A DNA stretch of 14,441 nucleotides from an uncultured Amaricoccus sp. (GTDB taxonomy: Bacteria; Pseudomonadota; Alphaproteobacteria; Rhodobacterales; Rhodobacteraceae), in assembly GCF_937891315.1 (NCBI RefSeq), contig NZ_CALAGI010000074.1, forward strand, positions 1-14,441, given 5' to 3'. Every line of letters begins with the position of its first letter. Positions within the stretch are counted from its first letter, which is position 1. Below the pieces are notes generated by a model. That model made no database searches and was not told the origin of the DNA. It saw only the letters and a list, made by a program, of their open reading frames with translations. Made by a program: the position numbers and the translations under genes. Positions 1 through 6,807 of this stretch are shown here, in pieces.

Positions 1-69
1 AACGTCCAGGGGATGATCTGGGGCCCGAGCTTCGACGACAACAAGTACTGGCAGGGCTACAAGGACTGA
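1..69 (+). CDS. C-terminal end of a probable ABC transporter substrate-binding protein (partial)
   Basis: Only the last 22 codons and a TGA stop are present. The frame is open from the first base and reads a tail rich in aromatic and charged residues (WGPSFDDNKYWQGYKD). The sequence alone is too short to assign a family. The inference that it is the periplasmic binding protein (SBP family 5) of a peptide-type importer rests on position, because Dpp/Opp-type permease and ATPase genes follow on the same strand. The order binding protein, permease, permease, ATPase, ATPase is the usual one for this family. What is unusual is that the permease gene starts about 560 bases downstream, with an opposite-strand acetyltransferase gene in between. 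The start and signal peptide lie outside the window. Confidence 0.6.
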   Translation, partial: NVQGMIWGPSFDDNKYWQGYKD

Positions 70-88
70 CCTGCGGCCCCTGACCCGC

Positions 89-544
89 TCAGAGCACGAG
101 CTTCATCCCCTCGTGCGTCGCCTCGAAGCCGAGCCGCCGGTAGAAGCGGTGGGCATCGTGGCGGCGCTTGTCGGTGGTGAGCTGGACCAGGATGCAGCCT
201 CGCTCCCTGGCCCGCGCGATTGCCCAGGCCATCATCGCCGCACCCACCCCGCGTCCGCGCCGGCCCTGCGCCACCCGGACCGCCTCGATCTGCGCCCGCC
301 AGGCGCCGCGCCGGCCGAGCCCCGGCAGGAAGTTGAGCTGGAAGCAGCCGACCACCGCTCCGTCCAGCACCGCCACCAGCTCGCGGCAGTTGGGCTCCGC
401 CTGGATGGCGCGGAACGCCTCGAGGTAGGCCTCGTCGACCACGCCCGTCTCGCGCGCGGCACCCAGCATGTCGTCGGCCAGCATCGCCACCACCGCCGGC
501 AGGTCCGCCAGGGTAGCATCGCGGATCTCGATCGCCTCCTGCAT
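89..544 (-). CDS. GNAT-family N-acetyltransferase
   Basis: A 151-residue protein of typical single-domain GNAT length, expected to transfer an acetyl group from acetyl-CoA to an amine; the substrate is unknown. It begins IEIRDATLADLPAVVAML, the usual GNAT first strand and helix. The acetyl-CoA pyrophosphate-binding motif is clear in the middle (VAQGRRGRGVGAAMMAWA, the Q/R-x-x-G-x-G/A pattern). The C-terminal motif (AHRFYRRLGFEATHEGMKL) contains the conserved Y-x-x-x-G-F. I chose the ATG at 544 because an AGGGGAGGG ribosome site lies a few bases upstream and the homology-like sequence starts there. The frame stays open upstream to 667, but that stretch is low-complexity and overlaps the divergent permease start. 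The gene lies between a transporter binding-protein gene and its permease genes, on the opposite strand. The function of the pairing cannot be told from sequence. Confidence 0.88.
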   Translation of the reverse strand: MQEAIEIRDATLADLPAVVAMLADDMLGAARETGVVDEAYLEAFRAIQAEPNCRELVAVLDGAVVGCFQLNFLPGLGRRGAWRAQIEAVRVAQGRRGRGVGAAMMAWAIARARERGCILVQLTTDKRRHDAHRFYRRLGFEATHEGMKLVL

Positions 545-588
545 CACCGTCCCTCCCCTTCGTTGCTGTCCCTTGACGCCCGCACCAC

Positions 589-611
589 TCGCGCCGACGC
601 TGCCGGCGCGA
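589..611. promoter_or_regulatory. Inverted repeat in the divergent GNAT/permease intergenic region
   Basis: An 8-base perfect inverted repeat, TCGCGCCG (589-596) and CGGCGCGA (604-611), surrounds a 7-base spacer. It lies between the start of the minus-strand GNAT gene and the start of the plus-strand permease gene. A TTGACG hexamer at 573-578 could be a -35 box for the permease operon, but I see no good -10 partner. The repeat could be an operator or an RNA hairpin. No T-run follows, so a terminator is less likely. Confidence 0.35.
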
Positions 612-630
612 TGCAGCGGCTTCCCACACC

Positions 631-1647
631 ATGCTGAAGCTCCTCGGCGCCGCCCTGCGTCTGGCACTCACGCTCGCCGTAACCTTCCTGGGCCTGCTGC
701 TCATCACCTTCCTGATCGGCCGGGTGGTGCCGATCGACCCGGTGCTGGCCGTGGTCGGCGACCGCGCCCCGCCCGACGTCTACGAGCGCGCCCGCATCGC
801 GCTTGGCCTGCATCTGCCGCTCTGGCGCCAGTTCCTGATCTACCTCCAGCACGTCCTGCAAGGCGATTTCGGCACCAGCGTGCTGACCTCGCGGCCGGTG
901 ATCGAGGACATCCTGCGCGTCTTCCCGGCGACGCTGGAGCTCGCCACCGTGGCCACGATCCTGGGCGTGCTGCTGGGGGTTCCCATGGGTATCGCCGGCG
1001 CCGTCTGGCAGGGCCGCTGGCCCGACCATCTGGTCCGGGTCCTGGGCCTTGTCGGCTATTCGGTGCCGGTGTTCTGGCTGGGCCTGATGGGCCTGCTCCT
1101 GTTCTACGCCAAGCTCGGCTGGGTGGAGGGGCCGGGCCGGCTCGACGTGTTCTACGAGGACATCGTCAGCCCGGTGACCGGCGTCATCCTGATCGACGCC
1201 GCCATCGCCGGCGAATGGGACGTGTTCTGGAACGCGCTGGGCCACGTGATCCTGCCGGCCTCGATCCTGGGCTACTTCTCGCTCGCCTACATCGCCCGCA
1301 TGACCCGCTCGCTGATGCTGGAGCAGCTGCGCCAGGAGTATATCGTGGCCGCCCGGGCCAAGGGCGTGCCCGAATGGCGCATCGTCTGGAGCCACGCTTT
1401 GCGCAACACCGCCGTGCCCCTGATCACGGTCATCGCGCTCAGCTATGGCGGCCTGCTCGAGGGCTCCGTGATCACCGAGACCGTGTTCGCCTGGCCGGGC
1501 CTCGGCGCCTATCTCACCGGCTCGCTCCTGAACGCCGATATGAACGCCGTGCTCGGCGCCACCATCGTCGTCGGCACCGTGTTCATCGGCCTCAACCTGC
1601 TCTCGGATCTGCTCTACCGTCTGTTCGACCCCAGGGCGCGCGCGTGA
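631..1647 (+). CDS. ABC transporter permease, DppB/OppB type
   Basis: A 338-residue inner-membrane permease, the first of a pair forming the channel of a peptide-, opine- or similar-type importer. The first membrane segment is at about residues 8-30, followed by a periplasmic region with the family's HLPLWRQF and GDFGTSV elements (61-84). Further segments lie at about 100-125, 136-160, 205-224, 260-283 and 305-328. The cytoplasmic coupling (EAA) loop is at 237-258 (YIVAARAKGVPEWRIVWSHA), which contacts an ATPase subunit. The length is normal for the family. No in-frame alternative start exists upstream before a stop at 574. No good ribosome site precedes the ATG at 631. An 8-codon mini-ORF at 611-637 overlaps this start with its TGA and might couple translation. 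The next permease overlaps it by 4 bases. The substrate cannot be assigned. Confidence 0.92.
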   Translation: MLKLLGAALRLALTLAVTFLGLLLITFLIGRVVPIDPVLAVVGDRAPPDVYERARIALGLHLPLWRQFLIYLQHVLQGDFGTSVLTSRPVIEDILRVFPATLELATVATILGVLLGVPMGIAGAVWQGRWPDHLVRVLGLVGYSVPVFWLGLMGLLLFYAKLGWVEGPGRLDVFYEDIVSPVTGVILIDAAIAGEWDVFWNALGHVILPASILGYFSLAYIARMTRSLMLEQLRQEYIVAARAKGVPEWRIVWSHALRNTAVPLITVIALSYGGLLEGSVITETVFAWPGLGAYLTGSLLNADMNAVLGATIVVGTVFIGLNLLSDLLYRLFDPRARA

Positions 1648-2576
1648 GCGCGGCACTCGACCGCCGCCAGGCCCCCGCCGGCTGGCGCCGCTGGCTGCTC
1701 GCCGACACCCCGGCCTCGCCGCTCCAGGCGCGGCTGGGCCAAGCCTACCACTCCTGGCTCGTGTTCCGTGCCAACCCGATGGCGCTGGTGGGGCTGGGGA
1801 TCGTGCTGCTGCTGGTGCTGGTGGCGGCGCTGGCGCCGGTCCTGGCCACGCACTCGCCCATCCTCCAGGACCTGGCCCAGCGCCTGCAGCCGCCCTCGGC
1901 CGCGCACTGGCTGGGCACGGACGAGCTCGGCCGCGACATCTGCTCGCGCCTGATCTGGGGCTCGCGGATCACGCTCACCGTGGTGGGCCTCGTCGCCATC
2001 ATCGTCGGCCCGGTGGGCCTGCTGGTCGGCACCGTCGCCGGCTACGCCGGCGGCTGGCTCGACACCGTGCTGATGCGCGTGACCGACGTGTTCCTGGCCT
2101 TCCCGCGCCTGATCCTGGCCCTGGCCTTCGTGGCGGCCCTGGGGCCCGGCATCGAGAACGCGATCATCGCCATCGCGATCACCGCCTGGCCGCCCTATGC
2201 CCGCATCGCCCGCGCCGAGACGCTGACCATCCGCAATTCCGACTACATTGCCGCCGCCCGGATGAGCGGCGCCTCCGACATCAAGATCCTGGTCGGCCAC
2301 ATCATCCCGATGTGCCTGCCCTCGCTGATCGTGCGGGTCTCGCTCGACATGGCGGGCATCATCCTGACCGCCGCCGGCCTCGGCTTCCTCGGGCTCGGCG
2401 CGCAGCCGCCGCTGCCGGAATGGGGGGCGATGATCGCCTCCGGGCGGCGCTTCATCCTCGACCAGTGGTGGGTGGCGACCATGCCCGGCATCGCGATCTT
2501 CGTCGTCAGCCTCGGCTTCAACCTGCTCGGCGACGGCCTGCGCGACGCTCTCGACCCGCGGGAGGCCGGACGATGA
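1644..2576 (+). CDS. ABC transporter permease, DppC/OppC type
   Basis: A 310-residue second permease of the same importer. It starts at a GTG inside the stop of the upstream permease (GTGA overlap). The next in-frame ATG would remove the N-terminal cytoplasmic helix, so GTG is preferred. An N-terminal cytoplasmic tail of about 45 residues is followed by a membrane segment at 46-67. Then comes the family hallmark HWLGTDELGRDICSRLIWGS (88-107). Further segments are at about 110-135, 150-180, 222-250 and 280-297. The EAA coupling loop is YIAAARMSGASDIKILVGHI (201-220), and the conserved LGLGAQPPLPEWG block is at 249-261. The gene ends in an ATGA overlap with the first ATPase. As in the upstream genes, leucine is written mostly with CTG, unlike the ATPase genes downstream. 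Confidence 0.92.
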   Translation: MSAALDRRQAPAGWRRWLLADTPASPLQARLGQAYHSWLVFRANPMALVGLGIVLLLVLVAALAPVLATHSPILQDLAQRLQPPSAAHWLGTDELGRDICSRLIWGSRITLTVVGLVAIIVGPVGLLVGTVAGYAGGWLDTVLMRVTDVFLAFPRLILALAFVAALGPGIENAIIAIAITAWPPYARIARAETLTIRNSDYIAAARMSGASDIKILVGHIIPMCLPSLIVRVSLDMAGIILTAAGLGFLGLGAQPPLPEWGAMIASGRRFILDQWWVATMPGIAIFVVSLGFNLLGDGLRDALDPREAGR

Positions 2577-3409
2577 GCACTCCCCTCCTGACGGTCAGGA
2601 ACCTCCGCGTCACCTATCCCGGCCGCGTGCGCCCGGTGGAGGCGGTGCGGGGGGTCAGCTTCACCCTTGGCCGCGAGCGCCTCGGGATCGTCGGCGAGAG
2701 CGGTTCGGGCAAGTCCCAGACCGGCCGCGCGATCATGGGCCTGACCCCGCCCCAGGCCGGGGTGACCGCCGATACGCTCGACTTCGCCGGGATCGACCTC
2801 CTGACCGCGTCGCCCCGCACCCGGCGCTCGCTCCGCGGCGGCCGGATCGCCATGGTGCTGCAGGACCCGAAATACTCGCTCAACCCGGTCATGAGCATCG
2901 GACGGCAGATCGTCGAGACGCTGGTGACCCACCGCCCGATGCCGTGGACGGCGGCGCGGCGGACGGCGCTCGACATGCTGGAGGCGGTGCAGATCCGCGA
3001 TCCCGAGCGGGTGTTCGACCTCTATCCGCACGAGGTCTCGGGCGGCATGGGCCAGCGGGCAATGATCGCGATGATGCTCGTCGTCGGGCCCGAACTCCTG
3101 ATCGCCGACGAGCCGACCTCGGCACTCGACGTGACCGTGCAGCTCGAAGTGCTCGACATCCTCGACGGGCTGGTGCGCGACCGCGGGATGGGCCTCCTCT
3201 TCATCAGCCACGACCTGCGCCTCGTCTCGTCCTTCTGCGACCGGGTGCTCGTCATGTACGCGGGCCGGGTGGTCGAGGAACTCGCCACCGGCGACCTCGC
3301 CCACGCGCGGCACCCCTATACCCGCGGGTTGCTGAACTGCATGCCGAAGATCGGCGAGGATCGACACCCGCTGCCGGTGCTCGACCGCAAGCCGGAGTGG
3401 GCGCAATGA
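2573..3409 (+). CDS. ABC transporter ATPase, DppD/OppD type (short form)
   Basis: A 278-residue cytoplasmic ATPase that would power the importer with its partner encoded next. Everything needed for ATP hydrolysis is visible: Walker A GESGSGKS (41-48), Q-loop Gln97 in LQDPKYS, signature SGGMGQR (156-162), Walker B LLIADE with catalytic Glu180, and switch His213 in ISHD. The HPYTR element (247-251) is typical of the Opp/Dpp ATPase subfamily. DppD/OppD proteins are usually about 320-340 residues, with a cysteine-bearing C-terminal extension after HPYT. Here only about 28 residues follow, so that extension is essentially missing. The start is fixed by the ATGA overlap with the upstream permease, and the stop overlaps the next ATPase start in the same way. 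Confidence 0.9.
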   Translation: MSTPLLTVRNLRVTYPGRVRPVEAVRGVSFTLGRERLGIVGESGSGKSQTGRAIMGLTPPQAGVTADTLDFAGIDLLTASPRTRRSLRGGRIAMVLQDPKYSLNPVMSIGRQIVETLVTHRPMPWTAARRTALDMLEAVQIRDPERVFDLYPHEVSGGMGQRAMIAMMLVVGPELLIADEPTSALDVTVQLEVLDILDGLVRDRGMGLLFISHDLRLVSSFCDRVLVMYAGRVVEELATGDLAHARHPYTRGLLNCMPKIGEDRHPLPVLDRKPEWAQ

Positions 3410-4155
3410 CCGATCTCCTGAACGTCGCGAACCTCGAGGTCCGCTTCGATCTCTACCGCGCGCTCGACGACGTCTCGATCACCGTCGGGCGCGGCCGCTC
3501 CTTCGGCCTCGTCGGTGAGAGCGGTTCGGGAAAGTCGACCCTGCTGCGCGCGGTGATGGGTCTCGCCCCGGTTACGGCCGGCACGATGATGGTCGACGGC
3601 GAAGCCGTCACGGGCTCGCAGCGGCGACGCGGTTTCTTTCGCAAGGTGCAGATGGTCTTCCAGGACCCCTACGGCTCGCTGCACCCGCGCCAGACGGTCG
3701 ACCGACAGCTGCTGGAGCCGCTGGCGATCCACGGGGTCGAGGACAGCGAGCAGCGCATCCGCCGCGCCCTCGACGAAGTCGGGCTCGGGCCCGCCTTCCG
3801 CTTCCGCTATCCGCACCAGATGTCGGGCGGTCAGCGCCAGCGCATCGCCATCGCCCGCGCGCTGATCCTCGAACCCGCCGCGCTCCTCCTCGACGAGCCG
3901 ACCTCGGCGCTGGACGCGAGCGTGCAGGCGGAGGTCCTGAACCTTCTGGAGCAGGTGCGGCACGACCGCGGCCTCACCTATCTGATGGTCAGCCACGATC
4001 TCGGCGTCGTCACCCACATGTGCGACCGACTCGCGGTCATGCGCGACGGCAAGGTGGTCGAGGAACTGACGGCCGACCAGCTGGCGCGCCGCGAGGTGAC
4101 GCAGGACTATACCCGCCGCCTGCTGGCCGCCAGCGAGGGCTTCGTCCGCGCCTGA
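3406..4155 (+). CDS. ABC transporter ATPase, DppF/OppF type (short form)
   Basis: A 249-residue second ATPase, expected to pair with the preceding one on the two permeases. Walker A is GESGSGKST (37-45), Q-loop Gln86 lies in FQDPYGSLHPR (a DppF/OppF signature), and the ABC signature is MSGGQRQR (139-146). Walker B is ALLLDE with Glu164, and the switch histidine is His197 in VSHDL. Typical DppF/OppF proteins have 300 or more residues; this one ends soon after QDYTRRLL and lacks the C-terminal extension. It starts in an ATGA overlap with the upstream gene. It is the last gene of this operon. No convincing terminator hairpin follows; instead the remnant of an AraC-type gene begins within about 15 bases of its stop. 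Confidence 0.9.
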   Translation: MTDLLNVANLEVRFDLYRALDDVSITVGRGRSFGLVGESGSGKSTLLRAVMGLAPVTAGTMMVDGEAVTGSQRRRGFFRKVQMVFQDPYGSLHPRQTVDRQLLEPLAIHGVEDSEQRIRRALDEVGLGPAFRFRYPHQMSGGQRQRIAIARALILEPAALLLDEPTSALDASVQAEVLNLLEQVRHDRGLTYLMVSHDLGVVTHMCDRLAVMRDGKVVEELTADQLARREVTQDYTRRLLAASEGFVRA

Positions 4156-4168
4156 GCCCCCGCCCCCC

Positions 4169-4329
4169 GCGCGAGATCGCGAAATGGGCGCAGTCGGCGA
4201 AGCCGGTCTGGCAGGCGATCGCTGTCATCGACAGGCCGCCGCGCAGGACCGCCAGCGCGCGTAGCGCGGCCGCGTCTCGATGATGAAGCGCTTCGGCGTC
4301 ACCCCGAGGTTGTCGCGGAACAGCCGCGG
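4169..4329 (-). pseudogene. Remnant of an AraC-family DNA-binding domain (frameshifted, both ends lost)
   Basis: Read on the minus strand from 4329, one frame gives PRLFRDNLGVTPKRFIIETR, the end of the first helix-turn-helix and linker helix of an AraC/XylS domain. That frame drifts into nonsense and hits a stop near 4225. A second minus-strand frame then gives LSMTAIACQTGFADCAHF (about 4234-4181), the matching second helix-turn-helix with its G-F-x-D-x-x-H-F motif. The two halves join with a single-base-type frame change at about 4255-4268. The C-terminal FRxxxGxSP block expected after HF is missing, and the 3' end stops against the downstream ATPase gene. The N-terminal sensor domain is absent too. 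The pattern most resembles GlxA-like AraC regulators, but that is inference. A sequencing error could explain the frameshift, but not the missing ends. Confidence 0.75.
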
Positions 4330-4357
4330 CGCAGCTTCACCGGACCGGCCGGCAAGC

Positions 4358-4386
4358 TTGACACCGCGAAGGCTCATGGTTAACGA
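4358..4386 (+). promoter_or_regulatory. Candidate promoter for the LacI/sugar operon
   Basis: A perfect TTGACA hexamer at 4358-4363 could be the -35 box of a sigma-70-type promoter. The -10 box is weak; at 15-18 base spacing the best matches lie in the AT-rich run GTTAACGAT (4379-4387). Transcription would then start at about 4392-4397, inside the palindrome at 4387-4404. It is the only TTGACA-plus-AT-rich combination I saw ahead of the regulator gene, within a stretch otherwise very GC-rich. Confidence 0.5.
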
Positions 4387-4404
4387 TGAGTAAACGTTAA
4401 CTCA
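4387..4404. promoter_or_regulatory. Putative LacI-family operator
   Basis: The sequence TGAGTAAACGTTAACTCA is an 18-base palindrome with eight of nine base pairs matching and a central CG. This is the classic shape of a LacI/GalR-family operator, whose core is often close to AAACGTTT. Its centre (4395/4396) falls near the predicted transcription start and about 49 bases before the regulator's start codon. A bound repressor would therefore block initiation. A second GTTAAC lies 17 bases upstream (4379-4384) and a GGTAACG lies just downstream (4407-4413), which might be weaker half-sites. Confidence 0.65.
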
Positions 4405-4443
4405 GCGGTAACGGCTGGGATTTCAGGGTGGAATGGGTGTCTC

Positions 4444-5454
4444 TTGGACAACAGCGGCGTCAGCATGCGCGACATCGCCGAAAGGCTTGGAGTCTCGGTC
4501 AAGACCGTCTCCGGAGCCCTGAACGGCGGCGCCCGCATGTCCGCGGAGACGCGCAGCCGCATCCAGGCCCTCGCCGAGGAGCTCGGCTACCGCCCGAACA
4601 TCGTCGCCCGCGGGATGCGCAAGGGCGTGCTCCCGGTTGTCGGCCTGGTGGCCGAGGGCGTGATAACGCTGCCCTTCGCCACCGAGATCGTGCGGAGCCT
4701 CGACAACGCCTGCCGCGTGCACGGGCTGTCGGTCGTCGCGACCAACGTCGGCGCCACGCGCAGCGCCGCGGACGGAATCGCCGACGTGCGGCGGTTCCTC
4801 CCCAAGGCGATCGTCTATGCGACCTCCTACCATCGCGTCGTGAAGCTCGACTCGCGGGTCCGCCGCGCAATCAAGCTGTTCCTGAACTGCCGCGAGACAT
4901 CCGATGACATCCCCGCGATCGTCCCGGACGAGCGTCAGGCGGGGCGGACCATCGTCGAGCACTGCTTCGCGCGCGGGCGCCGCCGCATCGCCTTCCTCAA
5001 CCTGCCGGGCATCGTCGCCGGCGAGCTGCGCGAGGACGGCTTCCGCGCCGCCCACGCGGCGCACGGCGTGGATGTCGTCGAAGCATGGCTCCTGCCGGCG
5101 ACGCGCGGGGCGCTCTACACCGAATACGCCGTCAGCCTCGTGCGCCGCCACGTCGACGCGCTGGCCGGCGTCCTGCCCCGCCCCGACACAATCCTCTGCG
5201 GCAACGACCGCGTGGCGCTCGAGGTCTACGGCGCGCTGCGGGCCAACGGCGTCCGCATCCCCGACGACATCGCCGTCGTCAGCTTCGACAACCAGACCGA
5301 CATCGCGCGGCGCCTCGACCCGCCGTTGACCACCATGGCCCTGCCGCACCGCGAAATCGGGCGGCGGGCCGCCGAGATCGTCACCGGCACCGGACCGGCG
5401 CCGCGACCGCTTCAGAAAATTCCGTTCCGGCTGATCGAGCGCGCCTCGGTGTGA
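4444..5454 (+). CDS. LacI-family transcriptional regulator
   Basis: A 336-residue, normal-length LacI/GalR regulator. The N-terminal helix-turn-helix is SMRDIAERLGVSVKTVSGAL (7-26), followed by the hinge helix NIVARGMRKG (52-61), with Met58 where most family members have Leu. The rest is a periplasmic-binding-protein-like sensor domain. Its visible elements are PVVGLVAEG (64-72), the C-terminal TILCGNDRVALEVYGAL and the family-typical IPDDIAVVSFDN. The start is uncertain. TTG at 4444 keeps the residues normally preceding the HTH and has a G-rich site upstream; ATG at 4465 would start right at the HTH. It is probably autoregulated through the palindrome at 4387-4404. As the first gene of the sugar operon it probably represses the transporter and GH32 genes, relieved by a fructose-containing inducer (inferred). 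Confidence 0.9.
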   Translation: MDNSGVSMRDIAERLGVSVKTVSGALNGGARMSAETRSRIQALAEELGYRPNIVARGMRKGVLPVVGLVAEGVITLPFATEIVRSLDNACRVHGLSVVATNVGATRSAADGIADVRRFLPKAIVYATSYHRVVKLDSRVRRAIKLFLNCRETSDDIPAIVPDERQAGRTIVEHCFARGRRRIAFLNLPGIVAGELREDGFRAAHAAHGVDVVEAWLLPATRGALYTEYAVSLVRRHVDALAGVLPRPDTILCGNDRVALEVYGALRANGVRIPDDIAVVSFDNQTDIARRLDPPLTTMALPHREIGRRAAEIVTGTGPAPRPLQKIPFRLIERASV

Positions 5455-5489
5455 GTCGTGCCCGGACGGGCAATAGGGAGGAAAGACCG

Positions 5490-6797
5490 ATGCCTGCACC
5501 CCGATTCCGCGCCACGCGCCCAGGGGCCGGCGCCCTCGCCGCCGCCCTGGCGGCGTTCGCCTTCGCAGGGCCGGCGAACGCCGCCGAGCTCCGCATGATG
5601 TTCCAGGGCGATCCCTACGAGATCGACGCGGTCAACGCCGCCGCCAAGGCCTACGAGGCCGCCAATCCCGGCACGACGATCGAGCTCATCCACACGCCGC
5701 ACGATTCCTATAACGAGAAGGTCGGCGCCGCGGTGTCGGCCGGCAACCTGCCCGACATCATCGAGCTCGACGCGCCGTTCCTGTCGAACTACGTCTGGTC
5801 GGGCTTCCTGCAGCCGATCGACGGCCTGATCGACCCGGCGCTCCTCGCCGACATGACGCCATCGAACGTCAGCCAGGGTACCTATCCGCCGGACGGCAAG
5901 CTCTACGCGACGGCGCTCATCGACAGCACGGTCGTGCTCTATGCGAGCAAGAAGCAGCTCGACTCCCTCGGTATCCGCATCCCCGCGGGCGTCGATGACG
6001 CCTGGACCGGCGACGAGTTCCAGAAGATCCTCGAAACGCTGTCGACGGCCGAGGGCGTGAAGTGGCCGATCGACCTGTTCCGCGGCTACGGCACCAAGAC
6101 GGAGTGGATCCCCTACGGCTACGAGCCGCTGCTCATCTCCTCGGGCTGTGACCTGATCGACCGCGAGACCTGGACGGCGTCGGGCACGTTCGACAGCGAG
6201 ACCTGCGTCAAGGCGGCGGCGATGATGGCCGAGTGGGTCAAGAAGGGCTGGGTCGTGCCGCAGTCCGCCGGCACCAACCAGTTCTATGCCGAGGGGCGGC
6301 CGGCGGCGCTGGCGTGGGGCGGCTACTGGCTCTACAGCGAAGCGATCAACGCCATGGGGGACGACCTCATCGCATTGCCGCTGCCGAAGTTCGGCGACAA
6401 GGGCGTCAGCCCGAACGGAACCTGGATCTATGCGATCAGCAAGGACGCCTCGGACCCGGAGGCCGCCGGCAAGTTCCTGAGCTTCATGATCCAGGACCCG
6501 GAGTACCAGGCCGCCTATCGCGAACATTCGGCCTTCCCCGGCCTCAAGTCGTTCGGCGCGGCCTCGCCGCTCTACGCCCCCGGCGGCCCGATGGCGGTCG
6601 CCTTCGAGCAGGCCGAAAAGACCGCGGTGCCGCGTCCGCCGCACCCGGCCTATCCGGCGATCACGCTGGCGGCGCAAAGCGCCTTCACCGACATCTTCGA
6701 CGGGGCCGACCCGCAGGAGGAACTGACCAAGGCGGCGGAGGAGATCGACGCCGACATCGAGGACAACGACGGCTACCCGCCGTTCGGCGGCAACTGA
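5490..6797 (+). CDS. Carbohydrate ABC transporter substrate-binding protein (SBP family 1, CUT1 type)
   Basis: A 435-residue periplasmic sugar-binding protein. A Sec-type signal peptide is clear: Arg residues at 5, 7 and 10, a hydrophobic Ala-rich core at about 13-27, and a signal peptidase I site ANA|AE after residue 31. The mature part begins ELRMMFQGDPYEIDAVN, then shows the family patterns AAKAYEAANPGTTIELIHT, NLPDIIELDA and YATALIDSTVVLYASKKQLD. The C-terminal part has the common binding-protein element NGTWIYAISKDASDPEAAGKF (shown from the N). An AGGGAGGAAAG ribosome site lies 4-5 bases before the ATG. The gene starts 35 bases after the LacI gene, with a strong hairpin between it and the permeases. 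The neighbouring GH32 enzyme suggests a fructosyl-sugar ligand; this is inference. Confidence 0.9.
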   Translation: MPAPRFRATRPGAGALAAALAAFAFAGPANAAELRMMFQGDPYEIDAVNAAAKAYEAANPGTTIELIHTPHDSYNEKVGAAVSAGNLPDIIELDAPFLSNYVWSGFLQPIDGLIDPALLADMTPSNVSQGTYPPDGKLYATALIDSTVVLYASKKQLDSLGIRIPAGVDDAWTGDEFQKILETLSTAEGVKWPIDLFRGYGTKTEWIPYGYEPLLISSGCDLIDRETWTASGTFDSETCVKAAAMMAEWVKKGWVVPQSAGTNQFYAEGRPAALAWGGYWLYSEAINAMGDDLIALPLPKFGDKGVSPNGTWIYAISKDASDPEAAGKFLSFMIQDPEYQAAYREHSAFPGLKSFGAASPLYAPGGPMAVAFEQAEKTAVPRPPHPAYPAITLAAQSAFTDIFDGADPQEELTKAAEEIDADIEDNDGYPPFGGN

Positions 6798-6807
6798 CGC
6801 ACCCGCC

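Noticed and set aside
545..667. N-terminal extension of the GNAT protein to an ATG at 667
   Set aside because: The extra 41 residues are low-complexity and would overlap the divergent permease start. The ATG at 544 has a good ribosome site and matches the usual GNAT start.
468..1643. Open frame extending the second permease about 390 codons upstream
   Set aside because: The upstream part reads the first permease out of frame as Arg/Pro/Ala-rich sequence. The GTG at 1644, overlapping the upstream stop, is the natural start.
4156..4190. Possible terminator after the last peptide-importer ATPase gene
   Set aside because: Only a CGCGA/TCGCG stem with a two-base loop is present and no T-run follows. 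The stretch is better explained by the AraC remnant.
5466..5477. Small inverted repeat GCCCG/CGGGC between the LacI and binding-protein genes
   Set aside because: The stem has only five pairs with a two-base loop and is too tight to be a meaningful hairpin.
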